From: Didymodactylos carnosus | Taxonomy: Eukaryota > Rotifera > Eurotatoria > Philodinida > Philodinidae | Length of the DNA stretch: 24,382 nt | Assembly (NCBI GenBank): GCA_905250885.1 | Contig: CAJNOQ010002429.1 | Span: 1 to 24,382 of the forward strand | Direction of reading: 5' to 3' | In this document: piece by piece, positions 1-10,917 of the stretch | Numbering within the stretch: the stretch's first letter is position 1 | Layout of the letters: each line of letters opens with the position of its first letter | Made by a program: the position numbers and the translations under genes | Notes under the pieces: model-generated | Seen by the model: only the letters and a program-made list of their open reading frames with translations | The model's database searches: none | What the model was told of the DNA's origin: nothing

Positions 1-540
1 GGTCGAGCTTCGAATTGGGCTGTGGAGGGCGCGCTCATTTTACTGAAAATAGCCGTTCGGAAAATCACTTTAGAAAATTTTTGTAAAATTTTCTCAGCTC
101 TTATACGTCCAAATTAAAATTTTTTTTACTAATCTATAGCCGAGACCATGTAGATTTAGAATATATCTCGTTTTTGATTACAACTCCATTGACTGTTGTG
201 AAAATTATACTTTTCTCGTCGATACCACTCTTTTCAAGCTATTTTTTGGTTTTTTGGTTATCTGTATTCCTATGATCCATAGATTTTGTAACAACAATTT
301 TTATGCCATCGGATAGAGCATCACTTGAAATATATAAATCACTATTTAAATCATTCGAAAGTTGATTTTCATTTTTCGCCCTAATGTCCGCCTGGATGCA
401 CACTGTGGTCGTGGCGGGAGAAAAACCTAGGAGGGGTGTTGAATTCAACAAAAATTCTGAAGTTTTTCGATAAATCATGTTGTCCTTATATACATGTTGT
501 CCTACAAAACAAAACAGTGATTGAAAAAGAAACGGTGAAC
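1..540. other. AT-rich stretch without a supported gene
   Basis: The first few dozen bases are GC-richer and the rest is AT-rich. A minus-strand frame at 478-239 (79 codons) shows no domain, no recognisable homology and no splice partners, so I do not call it a gene. No repeat or RNA structure was visible. Confidence 0.4.
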
Positions 541-690
541 CGGCGGTTCTTCAAAATAATGCGCTCAATTGTCGGTTAATTTTCCAAACCGCGGTATCAA
601 AAATATCGGCGGTTAACTGCGCTTAATTGACGGTTCATAGCGAACCACGGTCAATTGGAGGTTATTCGACGAACCACGGTTTTCTGTAAC
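541..690. repeat. Short imperfect direct repeats rich in CGGTT/AACCG words
   Basis: Two imperfect copies of a roughly 58-bp unit lie at about 541-600 and 607-663. Each carries CGGCGGTT, then TGCGCTCAATTG or TGCGCTTAATTG, then CGGTT and an AACC(G/A)CGGT word. A third partial copy (GAACCACGGTTTTC) follows at about 670. GAACCGGCGGTTC at the left edge is itself nearly palindromic. The GC-rich words stand out from the AT-rich surroundings. It may be the core or subterminal part of a small transposon, but I could not find paired ends. Confidence 0.5.
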
Positions 691-808
691 CTGGGAATTT
701 ATTTGAAAGAGAACCATAGAATACAGCATCATCTATCATCATAATTTCAACACAATAACTAAATGATAATGTTGATATCAGTTTGAGCTTTTTTTCTCAT
801 AGAAGAAA

Positions 809-869
809 AAAATAGTTGAGAACAAAATTTGTCTTCCACTGGGAGACAAATTTTTCTCTCAACTATTTT
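809..869. repeat. Long imperfect hairpin
   Basis: AAAATAGTTGAGA at 809-821 is mirrored by TCTCAACTATTTT at 857-869. Inside it AAATTTGTCT pairs with AGACAAATTT around a short CCACTGGG loop, so almost the whole 61 bp folds. No terminal duplication was seen. It may be a very small foldback element. Confidence 0.6.
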
Positions 870-1274
870 GGAACATAAAGTGGAAGAAAGTATGTGTTTG
901 TTAAATTTTGATTAGATCGATTACAAAATCTGGAGAAAAGCTCAGACGAATATCATGGGAAAAAGAGATTATTAAAGAGAAAATTTTTTCCAAAAGCCGG
1001 AGGGGTCCACACCCCCTCCTTTGATCACAGCATTGGATATTTTATACTCTTGAAATAACGTTATCCTACAATAAGACATTTCAAACACACGTTTCAAACA
1101 TCATCATCTCTTTTAGGCATGATAAAGTTCCTGTGGACAGCAATTTCTTAAATGGGATCGATACTAATCGAGAAGGGTCACATTTTATGGTAAACCAATA
1201 GTCAACGTTGCCACGTTACCCGCAACATACCAAATATGAGGTAAATCGTACATAATTTTTTTTCAGAAGGTGCG

Positions 1275-1437
1275 GCAGTTTAAAGTTTTTTTACTAGGTT
1301 ATTCGGGTATGATTGACAATTGGAATATTCAAAGCATTCACGATCCTGCTACAACTTTCATACCACTTACGGTATTAAGAGCTGAGCAACAAAAATTCGC
1401 ATGAATCCCTTGTGTGGATTAACCTAGTAGAAACTGC
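1275..1437. repeat. Weak inverted-repeat element candidate
   Basis: GCAGTTT followed by ACTAGGTTA at 1275-1301 is matched in inverted orientation by TAACCTAGT (1420-1428) and AAACTGC (1431-1437). The arms differ by an internal gap of several bases and no target duplication is clear. A degraded MITE of about 160 bp is one reading; chance is another. Confidence 0.3.
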
Positions 1438-2036
1438 TATACTAAATAAAGAAAGCGTTTATTGTATTTTAGTGAAGTGAATAACTCATTTTATACCGGT
1501 ATTAATCAATACCAACGCCGGTTACTCATTTTGATCAACGTGGTTGCCCCCGCACGGCTACCGCAGCCTTTTTATCAGAAAGTTTAGCACATTAGAAGTT
1601 ATTGCTCAAAGATTGCTATCACGTCCGAAGATTCAGTACCGATTCGTCAACACGTTACAGTGTCGACGTCTTACTAATATCTTTCATCTCCCTTCCCCAT
1701 GTTGTCGACGAGTCAGGAAAAAAATTAATGAGTCGACGAATCGGGACGTTACCCTTCCGAAGTTCGTGTCGTTTTGCTGACCAAGCTGGCGATTTATCCA
1801 CTTCTGTGACAGCTGTCGTTCTGCATAACCCATTTAATCAATCAGATGTTAACAAAGATAATTCCTATAACTCCCTTGTAGAGATGTTAGCCGATAGACT
1901 TTTCGTCGGCGTGAAGAATGTAAAAGAAATTTGCAATCGGCAGCGAACGTAGCGTTTATTTCGACCTTCGGCGGGTTTGGACTCAACTGGGTGCTCATGA
2001 GTGCTTATGAATCACGAGTTTTGTGAAAAACGCCTA
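1438..2036. other. GC-richer interval without a supported gene
   Basis: This stretch is less AT-rich than its neighbours and holds two overlapping plus-strand frames (1544-1780 and 1602-1952, the second from a TTG). Neither has a recognisable domain and they share the same DNA in different frames, so at most one could be coding. GTCGACG words recur at about 1660-1740. I call no gene. Confidence 0.3.
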
Positions 2037-2642
2037 ACGAGGGAACCGCCGGAGATGCACTCCTCCGATTCCAAGGATTTGTACATTGATCGATAGATCT
2101 CAGTGAAGTACTAAATACCTTAAAAGAAGTCAGGTTCATGGCTCTTGAAGACCCGATTTTCTGGAAAACCATTTTTTCGAGAAATCTGAAAAATAATCAA
2201 AACTTTTTTTAATGAGGCATGATTGTAGCCCGTAAATTTCTGATTAAAATGAGACATCTGCCAGCTCTACACGATCTTTCTTTACAAAGTTATAGAGTTT
2301 ACAAGAAAAGCCCTAAATGTTCATTGTCAACTCAAAGTTACAGAAATAAGAAAAGATTAATTTAGGACTTTTCTTGTAAACTCTATAACTTTGTAAAGAA
2401 ACGTCGTGTAGAGCTGGGAGATGTGTCATTTTAATCAGAAATCTATGGGCTACCATTATGCCTCATTAAAAAACAGTTTTGATTATTTTTCAGATTTCTC
2501 AAAAAATTGGTTTTCCAGAAAACCGGATCTTCAAGAGCCATGAACCCGAATCCTTTTAAGGCATTTACTAGCTCACTGAGATCTATCAATGAATGTACAA
2601 ATCATTGGAATCGGAGCGGTACATCTCGGAAGGTTTTCTCGT
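2037..2642. mobile_element. Foldback DNA element with about 280-bp inverted arms
   Basis: The left arm (2037-2318) and right arm (2360-2642) are inverted copies over nearly their full length, separated by a 41-bp loop. Shared words include GATTTGTACATT near the outer ends, TTCATGGCTCTTGAAGA in the middle and TTTACAAGAAAAG next to the loop. The termini read ACGAG(G/A)(G/A)AACC. Both arms have scattered substitutions and small indels, so the copy is not fresh. No clear target duplication was seen and no transposase is present, so it is non-autonomous. A transcript of it would form a very long double-stranded stem. Confidence 0.9.
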
Positions 2643-2734
2643 AAGTATACAAAATGGCGTGAAAGTCACCGTAATTCTTATTATTCTTAATTATTTTATC
2701 AAATGTATTTCAGTTGAAAAATTCTCTGAGATAT

Positions 2735-2782
2735 TCTCAACTGAGATACTTGATTAAAATATGGATTGTATCTCAGTTGAGA
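2735..2782. repeat. Perfect 15-bp stem-loop
   Basis: TCTCAACTGAGATAC at 2735-2749 is perfectly inverted at 2768-2782 around an 18-bp loop. Looser relatives of the same words (CAGTTGAAAAATTCTCTGAGAT) lie just upstream at about 2711. It may belong to a small element adjoining the 2037-2642 foldback. Confidence 0.6.
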
Positions 2783-3090
2783 TGTTGCGCTTCGGCGGCG
2801 ACCATAGTCAAAAAATTTGCTGCATCGATGGCGCGGCTAATATCTCTACTCCCTTAATGCTAGAACGTCTCCAATGAGCCATATTCACATCCTGATGAGG
2901 ACGTTGTGCGTTGGTCATCAAACGGCTTGAAAGCTGGCCGTATGATTGCGTGTTATGTATTGTGTAGACAGAATGCAAGAAAACAATGCTCCGATGTAGT
3001 GATCTCATTAAGATATGAATATGCCTCATTGTTATTCACCAACCCTCAAGTGTGAACGAAGTAATAAAAAAAGGTCAAATAATACGCTAA

Positions 3091-3248
3091 GGACTTGTTC
3101 AGACTACACTACAAAAGCTAAAGAGCATTAACGAATCCGATTGGTCGATGAAAACTTAAGTCGTTACGAAAACAAGATAACTTAAGTCGGAATTAAGGAT
3201 GCTGTTTGGTTGTAAAGTTAATTGAGATCAGTAGTTTGAACATAGCCC
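3091..3248. mobile_element. Possible small MITE with GGRCTTGTTCA-type ends
   Basis: The left end GGACTTGTTCAGACTAC resembles the inverted right end (GGGCTATGTTCAAACTAC). The interior carries AACTTAAGTCG twice, at 3153-3163 and 3179-3189. The terminal words recall PIF/Harbinger-type MITEs, but the flanking three bases (TAA left, AAG right) do not form a matching duplication, so the family is a guess. Confidence 0.4.
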
Positions 3249-5851
3249 AAGTTCTGTAAAACTCCGTCTGCTCGTGTAAAGGCGAATCAAGCGATTGTCA
3301 GTGGAAACAAATCAATTTTGTTTTAACAGAGATTTTATTAAATCTACTTAGAAAATGATCACGTTCTTTTGTCTGATATAGTCTACTCAATATTATTTAT
3401 TAATATATTCTAATTTCATAGAATCATACATTTTTTCTATATAACGAACAATTTTTTTATACCTTTTTTTTACTTTATTGATAGTGAAAACAATGCAAGA
3501 ATGTAAATATTTTCAATAAAGTATTTTTTCATATAGAAATGTTTTGTGTTTTATTTGATTTAATGCGTATCTTGAAATTGACTGAATTTTTGATCTATGA
3601 AACTACGTAAAACGAATATACGAATTATCATAGAGTCAAAGTGTTTTGTTTTATTTCTTTGAAGATGTAATCGTTGTTTACGAATCACTCGTTCGTGTCA
3701 TAAATACTGACTTATTCTGCGAAGAATTGAGGAATTGAAACTTATATCAAGGGTAAACAGCAAATGCCGATCCCTTTGCGATTTTTCTCTGATTTTAGTA
3801 TATCTTATGAACGTAAAATAGTTTGAAATTGAGTTGAAAGTTTTTATAAGAAAGAGTGCGTTTTTATCTAATTTCATATATTCTAATGAATATCAGTTGA
3901 ATATTTTTAGAAATAGTTTGAAAATATTGATACATGTATACAGCGAAATTTTTTAGTTAGTCATTCAGAGTTATCGCACTTTCGTATACAAGATGTTCGG
4001 TTTTATTCACTTTAGGTGTACAAATCATCTGAGTGATAAAAGCTGAAAATTATTGATCAACGCATATTTTAATTGCGTTTAATGTGAAACTACCATGTTT
4101 TTCACTTCACAGTCAGGTTTAGCGTTCCTCTCAACATATATGATTTAGTATAAAAGTAAATTAAATACATCACTACTACAAAGGCCCATTCTTCGTACAA
4201 ACGCTTATCAGTTTTTACAAGATAAATATTTATAGCGGAAAATTTACATGAAATTTTGAAATGAAATCAAAGTCTACACATATAGCGCTCGATTGGCTAC
4301 AAAAAAGTTTGTTATTAAGTTTTTTTTTGATCGACGCTATTCTAGAAGGATTTATTATGTCTAAAGCTGAAGTCAAAAAGTTTGATCTATTTGCGTCATA
4401 CTTAATCTTAGACGAGATTTAGAAAAAATCCAAATGAATGACGGGAAAAATGTCACCTGATTTGTTACGTATTCGTACTCAGTGTAGTTATTTTTGAATG
4501 TTCATGTCACAAAAAACTGATATGTATGTAATAACAGGAGACTTGTACATGGAAACCTACTTTATTTTTAAACAAACTAGCGCGTCAATACCCGCATCCG
4601 TTTTTGTGACACTAAATATATTAGAGAAAGCAACGTTTTTAGATGACTTGTTGATTGTTATGCATGTAAAGTACTCCACAAAAGCAGCAATCCTCTGTAA
4701 CTCAAGAATCATGATAGCTAGTGACTTCTAATTTTGTACGATCACAGCTCTCACTGAATGCTGATCACGCACTAAGTTTAAACTTCTTCTACTGGTCGGT
4801 TCGTAAGATATAAGCTATTCATTTCTTTTCCGTAAAATGTCAATAACTCCTGATCTACAAGAGATGAAAACGTTTTCTTGTTACCAAAATGTAGCCAGAA
4901 TTCTACTCTATCTAGTTACGAATTACATGAGTTGACTGTTAATGGTTAGTGGAAAATACAGCTATTTTACGGGCCAGGAGCACTTCTTTTTCTATTGAAA
5001 ATTCAAAGATCTTTGTGAAAAATATTCATAACTCAGTCTAGGAGCATCATTTTGACTTCAAATTCGCATGAAAGACTCTACAGTGTCTGTAGACTATCTA
5101 GCCAAAGTATGAAGGTTAACTATTATTTGATTCTAGAAATTCATTGAGAACGAGCGCCCACGATTGAAACATACGTAGAAGGACGAGCGTGAAGACCTAA
5201 GAGTAGCCTTGGCCACTATAGAATCTGCATTCATATTCATGGAAACCTATTGTTCCGAAAAACGTAGGTGAGCCTTTTATCAGAACGATTGCACACTCAT
5301 CTTTAACCTTCGCCATTTCAGTTATTTTGCGCACTCTTCACTTCCCTTATATTTCCAAGCCAAACTAATAACATATTTGAGATCAACAGGCAAAACTTGG
5401 TCGAACAGCCCACTTAACACTCGGTTTTTGAACAAAAAACTCTCATTGAAAAGTTTCTCCCTAGCTTCATCGTACTCAGATTTACAGTGAAAGTATATCT
5501 TTGGTATATATTTGTGTGGAGAATGTAGACAGATCATGGTAGATAGAGAATTTGTTTATGAATGAGGTTTTTGATAACCAGTTTCATTCACTTAGTCATA
5601 TTGTTTCTAGTCATCTTTTTATTTTAAGGATTAAAAAAAAAATATTTGCAACAGAAAGTAAATACAAAAATACCCTTCCATAACAATCGTTTATAGAAAA
5701 AACATTGAGTGATATAGAGTGTATTTAGCAAAGACAATTTTTCTGGACTAAAATACTAAAGAGTAACTAAACAAAATAAAAAATTCGATAAACAGTTCAC
5801 ACTTTTCACTTTGAATTACGCGAATATTCGTCTTTGTATGAATAAAATGAT
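3249..5851. other. AT-rich region downstream of ovoA without a supported gene
   Basis: This is long, very AT-rich, apparently non-coding DNA. Two isolated frames (4498-4731 plus; 5537-5322 minus) lack recognisable domains or splice partners. The proximal part, roughly 5600-5851, probably contains the ovoA 3' untranslated region. Nothing else structured was visible. Confidence 0.4.
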
Positions 5852-8800
5852 TTAAGCTATTTTTTTCCAACATGTAACTGTAGCTGTTGACTTTGGATAA
5901 ATATCACTTCGACAAAATTCTATAGCATGCAATGTGTCCGATTTCATTAATTCAAAGCTAAAAATGAAAAATGTGTATTTGGTTGAAAGTGATATAATAA
6001 ATGAAATACGTACTCTTCTCCTATAAAATGTGTCAAATTATTCTGATGAAATTGTCCTCCAGAGAATATAATCAGTAAACCTGATGGACGTACGATTTCT
6101 CGTGTTCGTTTTAACCATCCTAAAAATCAATATCAATTATTAGAGTTCGTGTTTCCACTTAAAATTATTACCTTTTGGATTTTCTAGACGATCAGTCATT
6201 GTATATATAACAACATCTGCTTGATGAAGTTCATTAGGAATCCATGTAAACTGTTTGATAACACATTTTTCAACATGAGTTCCATTCATCATTCTTGAAT
6301 CATCTTCTCCCCAATGATTTCTAGCATTTTGAATATTTCGTTGAATAAGAAATGCTCGATCAACTAATTTTGCACAATAATCCACACTAAGCACCTATTA
6401 AAATATGCACGTATGTGAAGAAGAAAAACAGAGGCTCTATACTATCGTCTTACATGATCAAAATATTTGCATAAATGGAAACTAATTCTTCCTGTTGCTG
6501 TTCCAAAGTGAATAACTCGTTTCAAAGATGAATTTTTACTTGGAGAGAACATTGATGCTAAATAATGTCGATATTCTGTGACCATATTATAGATTCCTGA
6601 ATATTCATCTTCGTAACATAATGTTTCTGTTCGATCGGTTTCATATAAATATTGAGTATTTTCTGTTTGATATCGATGAATTTCATATAACTTTTGATCT
6701 AACGCAATCGGATTTTCTAAACGTGGAATTGTACACATTGTAATTTAAAATGTGCTTTATTTTATTTGTTCTTCATACCTGAAACACCATAACCAAGGAT
6801 ATACACTGAATTTTGTACAAGACGTACTTTTGGATCAGATTTCTCAAGATTGTTTTCACTCGATGTTGGGGATCGAGCAACACGAAATCCACAGTGTTGA
6901 AAGAAATGACGTCGGAACATGTATCGAGCAAATCTAGATGCCTCATCACCAGTTGACGCCCATGAACCACCCTTTAAGAATAAACTTGTTTATTTGATGA
7001 TAACTTGAAAATTTGTATGATTAACTTACCATGATCATATTATGTCGTCCATCATAACACGGATTGGAGAAGTCGTGATATAAATAATGAGTTTGTCCAC
7101 CTGGGAATCCATTAAAATCTGAAAAACAATCCAAAAGTTGTGATCATTGTTTTATTTTTGAAATACCATAATTAGAGTTACTTACTATCTTCACACCATT
7201 CCCAAACATTTCCAAAAACATCGTGGAAACCTTTTTTATTGGCTGGATAATAATTGACAGGCTAAAGTAAAGTAGTAGAAATTAATAATATGAAAATAAT
7301 TTTCAAATCAACTTACTGTTGATGAGCCGAATTGTAGATTATGATTTATTTGATTACATTTGTTGTAAATAATATCACATGATGTGTCATTAGTGAGCGG
7401 CTGAAAATTTTCGACTAATGTATTTATATATAAAATCATTTAAGAGAATAGTAGTGTATCAGAGGTGGGCGATGAACGAGGATTCTGGCGAGACCCCACG
7501 ATTCCTCAAGGGGCGGTCCTCGCGAGGGAGAGTTTTTGAAAGCTGGACGGGGCAGGGGGCGATGACGAGACAAGAACTGTACGAGGCGAGCCCGGTGGGG
7601 GACACTTTTTCTTTTTAACGAAAAGTGAAATGGAGACGTTGAACGGAATTCTTTCTAGTTCACTTGAAAAATATGTTTGTTTAGTACATGACATCTACCA
7701 CACACACACAGCAGTTTTCTCAAGTTGAAGATAAAACTCTAACAGTTGTATATTGTAAAGATTATTTTTAACTTCTTTTATGTTTTCTTCTATCTTCCTA
7801 TTACGTGGCCTGTACATGCATAATAGACGTGTTACACCAGAAAGTTGATCTAGGCTATCGCCGAACCCCGGAATGCTATGCTCGTCCTTTGGTTTATAAG
7901 AGTTTCTCAACGTGCTCTTTCTTTTCTTCAGCAGAAAGTTTTCTTCAAAATGCTCGAAAGCAGGACTTCTAGAAAACCATGGTTTTGGGCTGCTTGTACT
8001 TCTTAAAAAGGGTTTTAAAAATCACGGTTAAGACATGAAAATTTTTTGATAACATATTTGTATTCAGCGTCGAAAGGCGAACATTTTGAAAAAAATCAAG
8101 TCTCCAACTAAGAATTTAATTTTTGAATTTAATTTTAAAATAAAAATAGCTCAGCTTACAAAAGAGATAGAAACCTGGTTCAAACGCGGTTGGATAGAGA
8201 ATTAAAAACTGAATAAACGTAGAGGTTTGATAGGATTCCAGTACTAGATAATCATGATCCTTCAGGTGATCTCTAGAAAACTCTTTTTACTTTCACTTTA
8301 CTTTCACTATTTTTGAATGTTAAACTTTAGTACTGGACTTTTTCGACCGTTTAAAGGTCAAAAACAATCGAAATAAGATATTCTAGCACTAGCGATGATA
8401 TTGGCTGCTATACAAAAGATAGCCGCCTTCATGTACTCAACTGCTAGGTCACATTGACCTTGTTTCTCTTCTCCAATCTCTGCGCTAAATCCAAATATGC
8501 TATTAAAAATGTTCCATGTCTTAACAGTGATTTTTAAAGTCCTTTTTAAGAAGTACAAGTAGCCCAAAACCCATGGTTTTCTAAAAGCCCTACTTCCGAG
8601 CATTTTGAAGAAAACTTTCTACAGAAGAAAAGAAAGAGCACGTTGAGAAACTCTTATAAACCAAAGGACAGTTCCATAGCGTTCCGGGGTTCGGAGATAG
8701 TATTCTTGTCTAACACACCTATTGTATCAATAGTTGACGATGAACGAGGCGGTGACGGGGTAGAAAGCTTACGGGACGATTCCCGCGACGTAGATTTCTC

Positions 8801-10917
8801 GAAACTTGTCGAGGTACGGGGCGATGACGAGGCAGGAAGTCTGCGAGGCGATCCTCGCGAGGGAGTTAAAGATAGTCCATCGTCCACTTCTGCAGCGTAT
8901 TATATATACATACCGGTAAATCACGTAGCGCATGGTGTTCAGCTTCTGTGATTAGTCGAAATCCTTTTCCTTTCCAATTACAATAGGCTTTCGCTTCGTG
9001 ATAATTGACTTCAACAGGCCAATTATATGGCATGTCGATAGCATTAAACATAAGACGAAGTCTGAGTAATAAAAAAATACACAAATTAGTTAAACTTATT
9101 TAATCACTAATCAATTTCTTTTTACCTATATGGAAAATCCGGACGTTTATGTATATTTTCTTTCGTCGAAAAGTTATTCGACCCATCATCAGGAGTACAA
9201 TGTGAATAATCACCAAGCGTAGAACCACAACCGGATTTACAACCTTAAATTTAATAAAAAAAGTTTATTAACGATTTACAGCATATCTTACAACGTTCAA
9301 TCTTCGATTTACCATTGTTACAGATCCAAAATATTGGATGATTTGCGTGACGAGATTTTAACCAGTGCTGTCCTTCTTCCGTCCAAGAATCAATACAACT
9401 GTTCGTATAACCACCAGCTTCGACAAATTTTAAATATTCTTCATTTGTAATTTTAAATGTTGTTGCTTCAAATGGTAAAACACTAAAACATGTTAGAAAA
9501 ATTTGACTGTTTGTTCATTCAAATGTATCTTTCTGATTCTTACGTTTCTTCCACTCTTCCATATTCATTGTCCCATCCTGTAGTGTGTAGTAAAAAACGT
9601 TTGAAGTAATGAAAAATTAACAGAAACGAGATAGTGAATTAGATTTAAACTTTAGTAATCGTATTCATAGCAAATATGAACAGTAGAAATAAGATTATTT
9701 ACCGTAACTCGGATAGTTATAACTTTTTCCGAGTATAACTTTTGTTTTTTCTACAGAGATGAATAGATTTTCAGGTGGGCTTGATTCTATAGAGAGAAAC
9801 GAGTGTTATGTGACTTATGATTCTATCGAAATCTTCAAATGCTTACCAAAATTGAATGGACCGTAAGTCCATGCATCAGGCATATTTACCATGTGGATGG
9901 GCATTTGGCGAATGAGAACGGAAGAGGTTTCTAAGTGGATGCGTTCATGTTCAAAACCCATAAAAAATGCCCACTGGAAAACGGAAATATGAGATTATCC
10001 AAATGTCTAACATTTTTTTATAATCATTTACCCAAGGACTATCCCAGCCAATAGGCAGCAGCAATGGAGTTCGTTCAATGACTTTGAGAATCAACTGACG
10101 GACTTGCATACGATAATCGTGCACCTGTTTGACCGTTGGCCATTTATATTCACCACCCATTCGAAAGTTTTCCTAAAAGAATTTACTTTTAAATGACAAA
10201 AAATCTTTTCAAATAATGATTAGTACTTACAATATCATCCCATGACATTTCATCAACTCCTGTCTCAAAAACAGTTTCAAATTCAACATTGATACGTTCT
10301 TCTGGCTAATGAGAGGAAAAAAAATGATTTTTGATGATGTTTCACTTTTTAAGCAGAAAAACACAAGTGTCACATACCTTGATAAGATCTGCAAGAACAA
10401 GCTTGTTCATGAAAACAGCTGCCGTATGCCCATAATAAAAAATCAGCGGTAATCTTAATTTATCCGGACATTTGTAGAAGCAACTTGTGTCTAAATAGAT
10501 AGTTACTTATGAAAATTAGAAATTTCCGAGTGCGACTTTATTTACCGACTAACGATGTAAATAGACTTTCGGTCAAGTCGTATGTATTTTCGAAATACTC
10601 TTTTATCTCGCTAAAATTTCATAGATGAACTGTAAGTTTTGAAAAGAGTGAACAAAAAAAAACGAACTTACTCTTTGGTGCATTTTGATAAATCGGGTGG
10701 TTGTAACGAGTGAAATGTTAGTTTACCAGTTAAAACATCTTCAGATCGAAGAGCTTCTTCCTGTTTGTTATTGTATAGTGTTTTATCCTATAGTCAACAG
10801 TAAACAAAAACTCTTAATCAGTCAATGGTATAAAACGATTTTTACGAGTGATTCTCCATAATAAAGTAGCTTCATATAAAATATTCAGATAAAGTGAAAA
10901 GTTTTCTTTACCTTCAT
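5852..10917 (-). CDS. ovoA: OvoA ovothiol synthase: sulfoxide synthase plus methyltransferase, 20 exons
   Basis: The iron-dependent sulfoxide synthase couples cysteine to histidine with O2; the C-terminal domain is the methyltransferase of ovothiol synthesis (family knowledge). Exons on the minus strand: 10917-10912, 10787-10672, 10610-10546, 10490-10378, 10305-10231, 10172-10032, 9973-9847, 9786-9703, 9577-9544, 9482-9292, 9243-9126, 9061-8914, 7400-7317, 7261-7186, 7118-7030, 6971-6779, 6716-6454, 6394-6172, 6119-6014, 5957-5852. All junctions are GT-AG and sum to 786 codons including TAA. DinB-like domain about 30-200: GH at H84, GVDEMSWDD, then WDSPWWAFFMGFEHERIHLE with H181, H185 and E187 as the HxxxHxE metal site. 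FGE-like domain about 230-530: YGWDNEYG, WPVEVNYHEAKAYC, GNVWEWCED, GGSW (490-493), CGFRVAR. Methyltransferase about 560-785: GTATGR (625-630), SVDY, ending TCWKK-IA. Start: the ATG is 13 codons after an in-frame TAG; exon 1 codes only M-K, so the start is the least certain part. A possible AATAAA on this strand lies at 5623-5618. Confidence 0.95.
7460..8892. mobile_element. hAT-like non-autonomous element in ovoA intron 12
   Basis: The left end CAGAGGTGGGCGATGAAC matches the inverted right end CAGAAGTGGACGATGGAC at 15 of 18 positions. Flanking 8-mers TAGTGTAT (7452-7459) and CAGCGTAT (8893-8900) agree at 6 of 8, the target size used by hAT elements. Removing the element and one duplication leaves an intron of about 72 bp, like the gene's other introns, which independently supports these ends. 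Inside are GC-rich subterminal stretches (about 7468-7605 and 8735-8875) and an internal foldback with arms at about 7855-8075 and 8478-8700. No transposase was recognised. Confidence 0.7.
7855..8700. repeat. Internal foldback with about 220-bp arms inside the hAT-like element
   Basis: Left arm about 7855-8075 and right arm about 8478-8700 are inverted copies sharing words such as TTTATAAGAGTTTCTCAACG and TTTAAAAATCAC, with a unique spacer of about 400 bp. The outer edges carry CTATC(G/T)CCGAACCCCGGAA. It may be a second element nested in the hAT-like one or an internal structure of it. Confidence 0.8.

Noticed and set aside
239..478. Minus-strand 79-codon frame near the left edge
   Set aside because: No recognisable family, no splice partners and a low-complexity Lys/Thr/Asn end.
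1544..1952. Two overlapping plus-strand frames
   Set aside because: Both arise in a GC-richer stretch with fewer stops, use different frames over the same DNA, and show no domain.
2880..2925. CTGATGAGGACG resembling a hammerhead ribozyme core
   Set aside because: The expected GAAA after stem II and the closing stems are missing.
5322..5537. Minus-strand 71-codon frame with protein-like composition, downstream of ovoA
   Set aside because: OvoA ends cleanly at 5852 and this frame does not belong to it. No domain, no convincing splice partner upstream, and frames this long are expected by chance in a window of this size.
6717..6778. ATG at 6738 opening the frame that contains the methyltransferase exon, as a separate gene start
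   Set aside because: The upstream FGE exon splices in frame at 6716 after a GT at 6778, and the ATG lies within that 62-bp intron. The fused arrangement matches OvoA.
8358..8951. Frames on both strands around 8358-8951, two of them starting from the shared MRNSYKPKD word
   Set aside because: They overlap the foldback arms and GC-rich subterminal repeats of the hAT-like element. The other arm has a stop in the equivalent frame, so coding is not conserved between copies.
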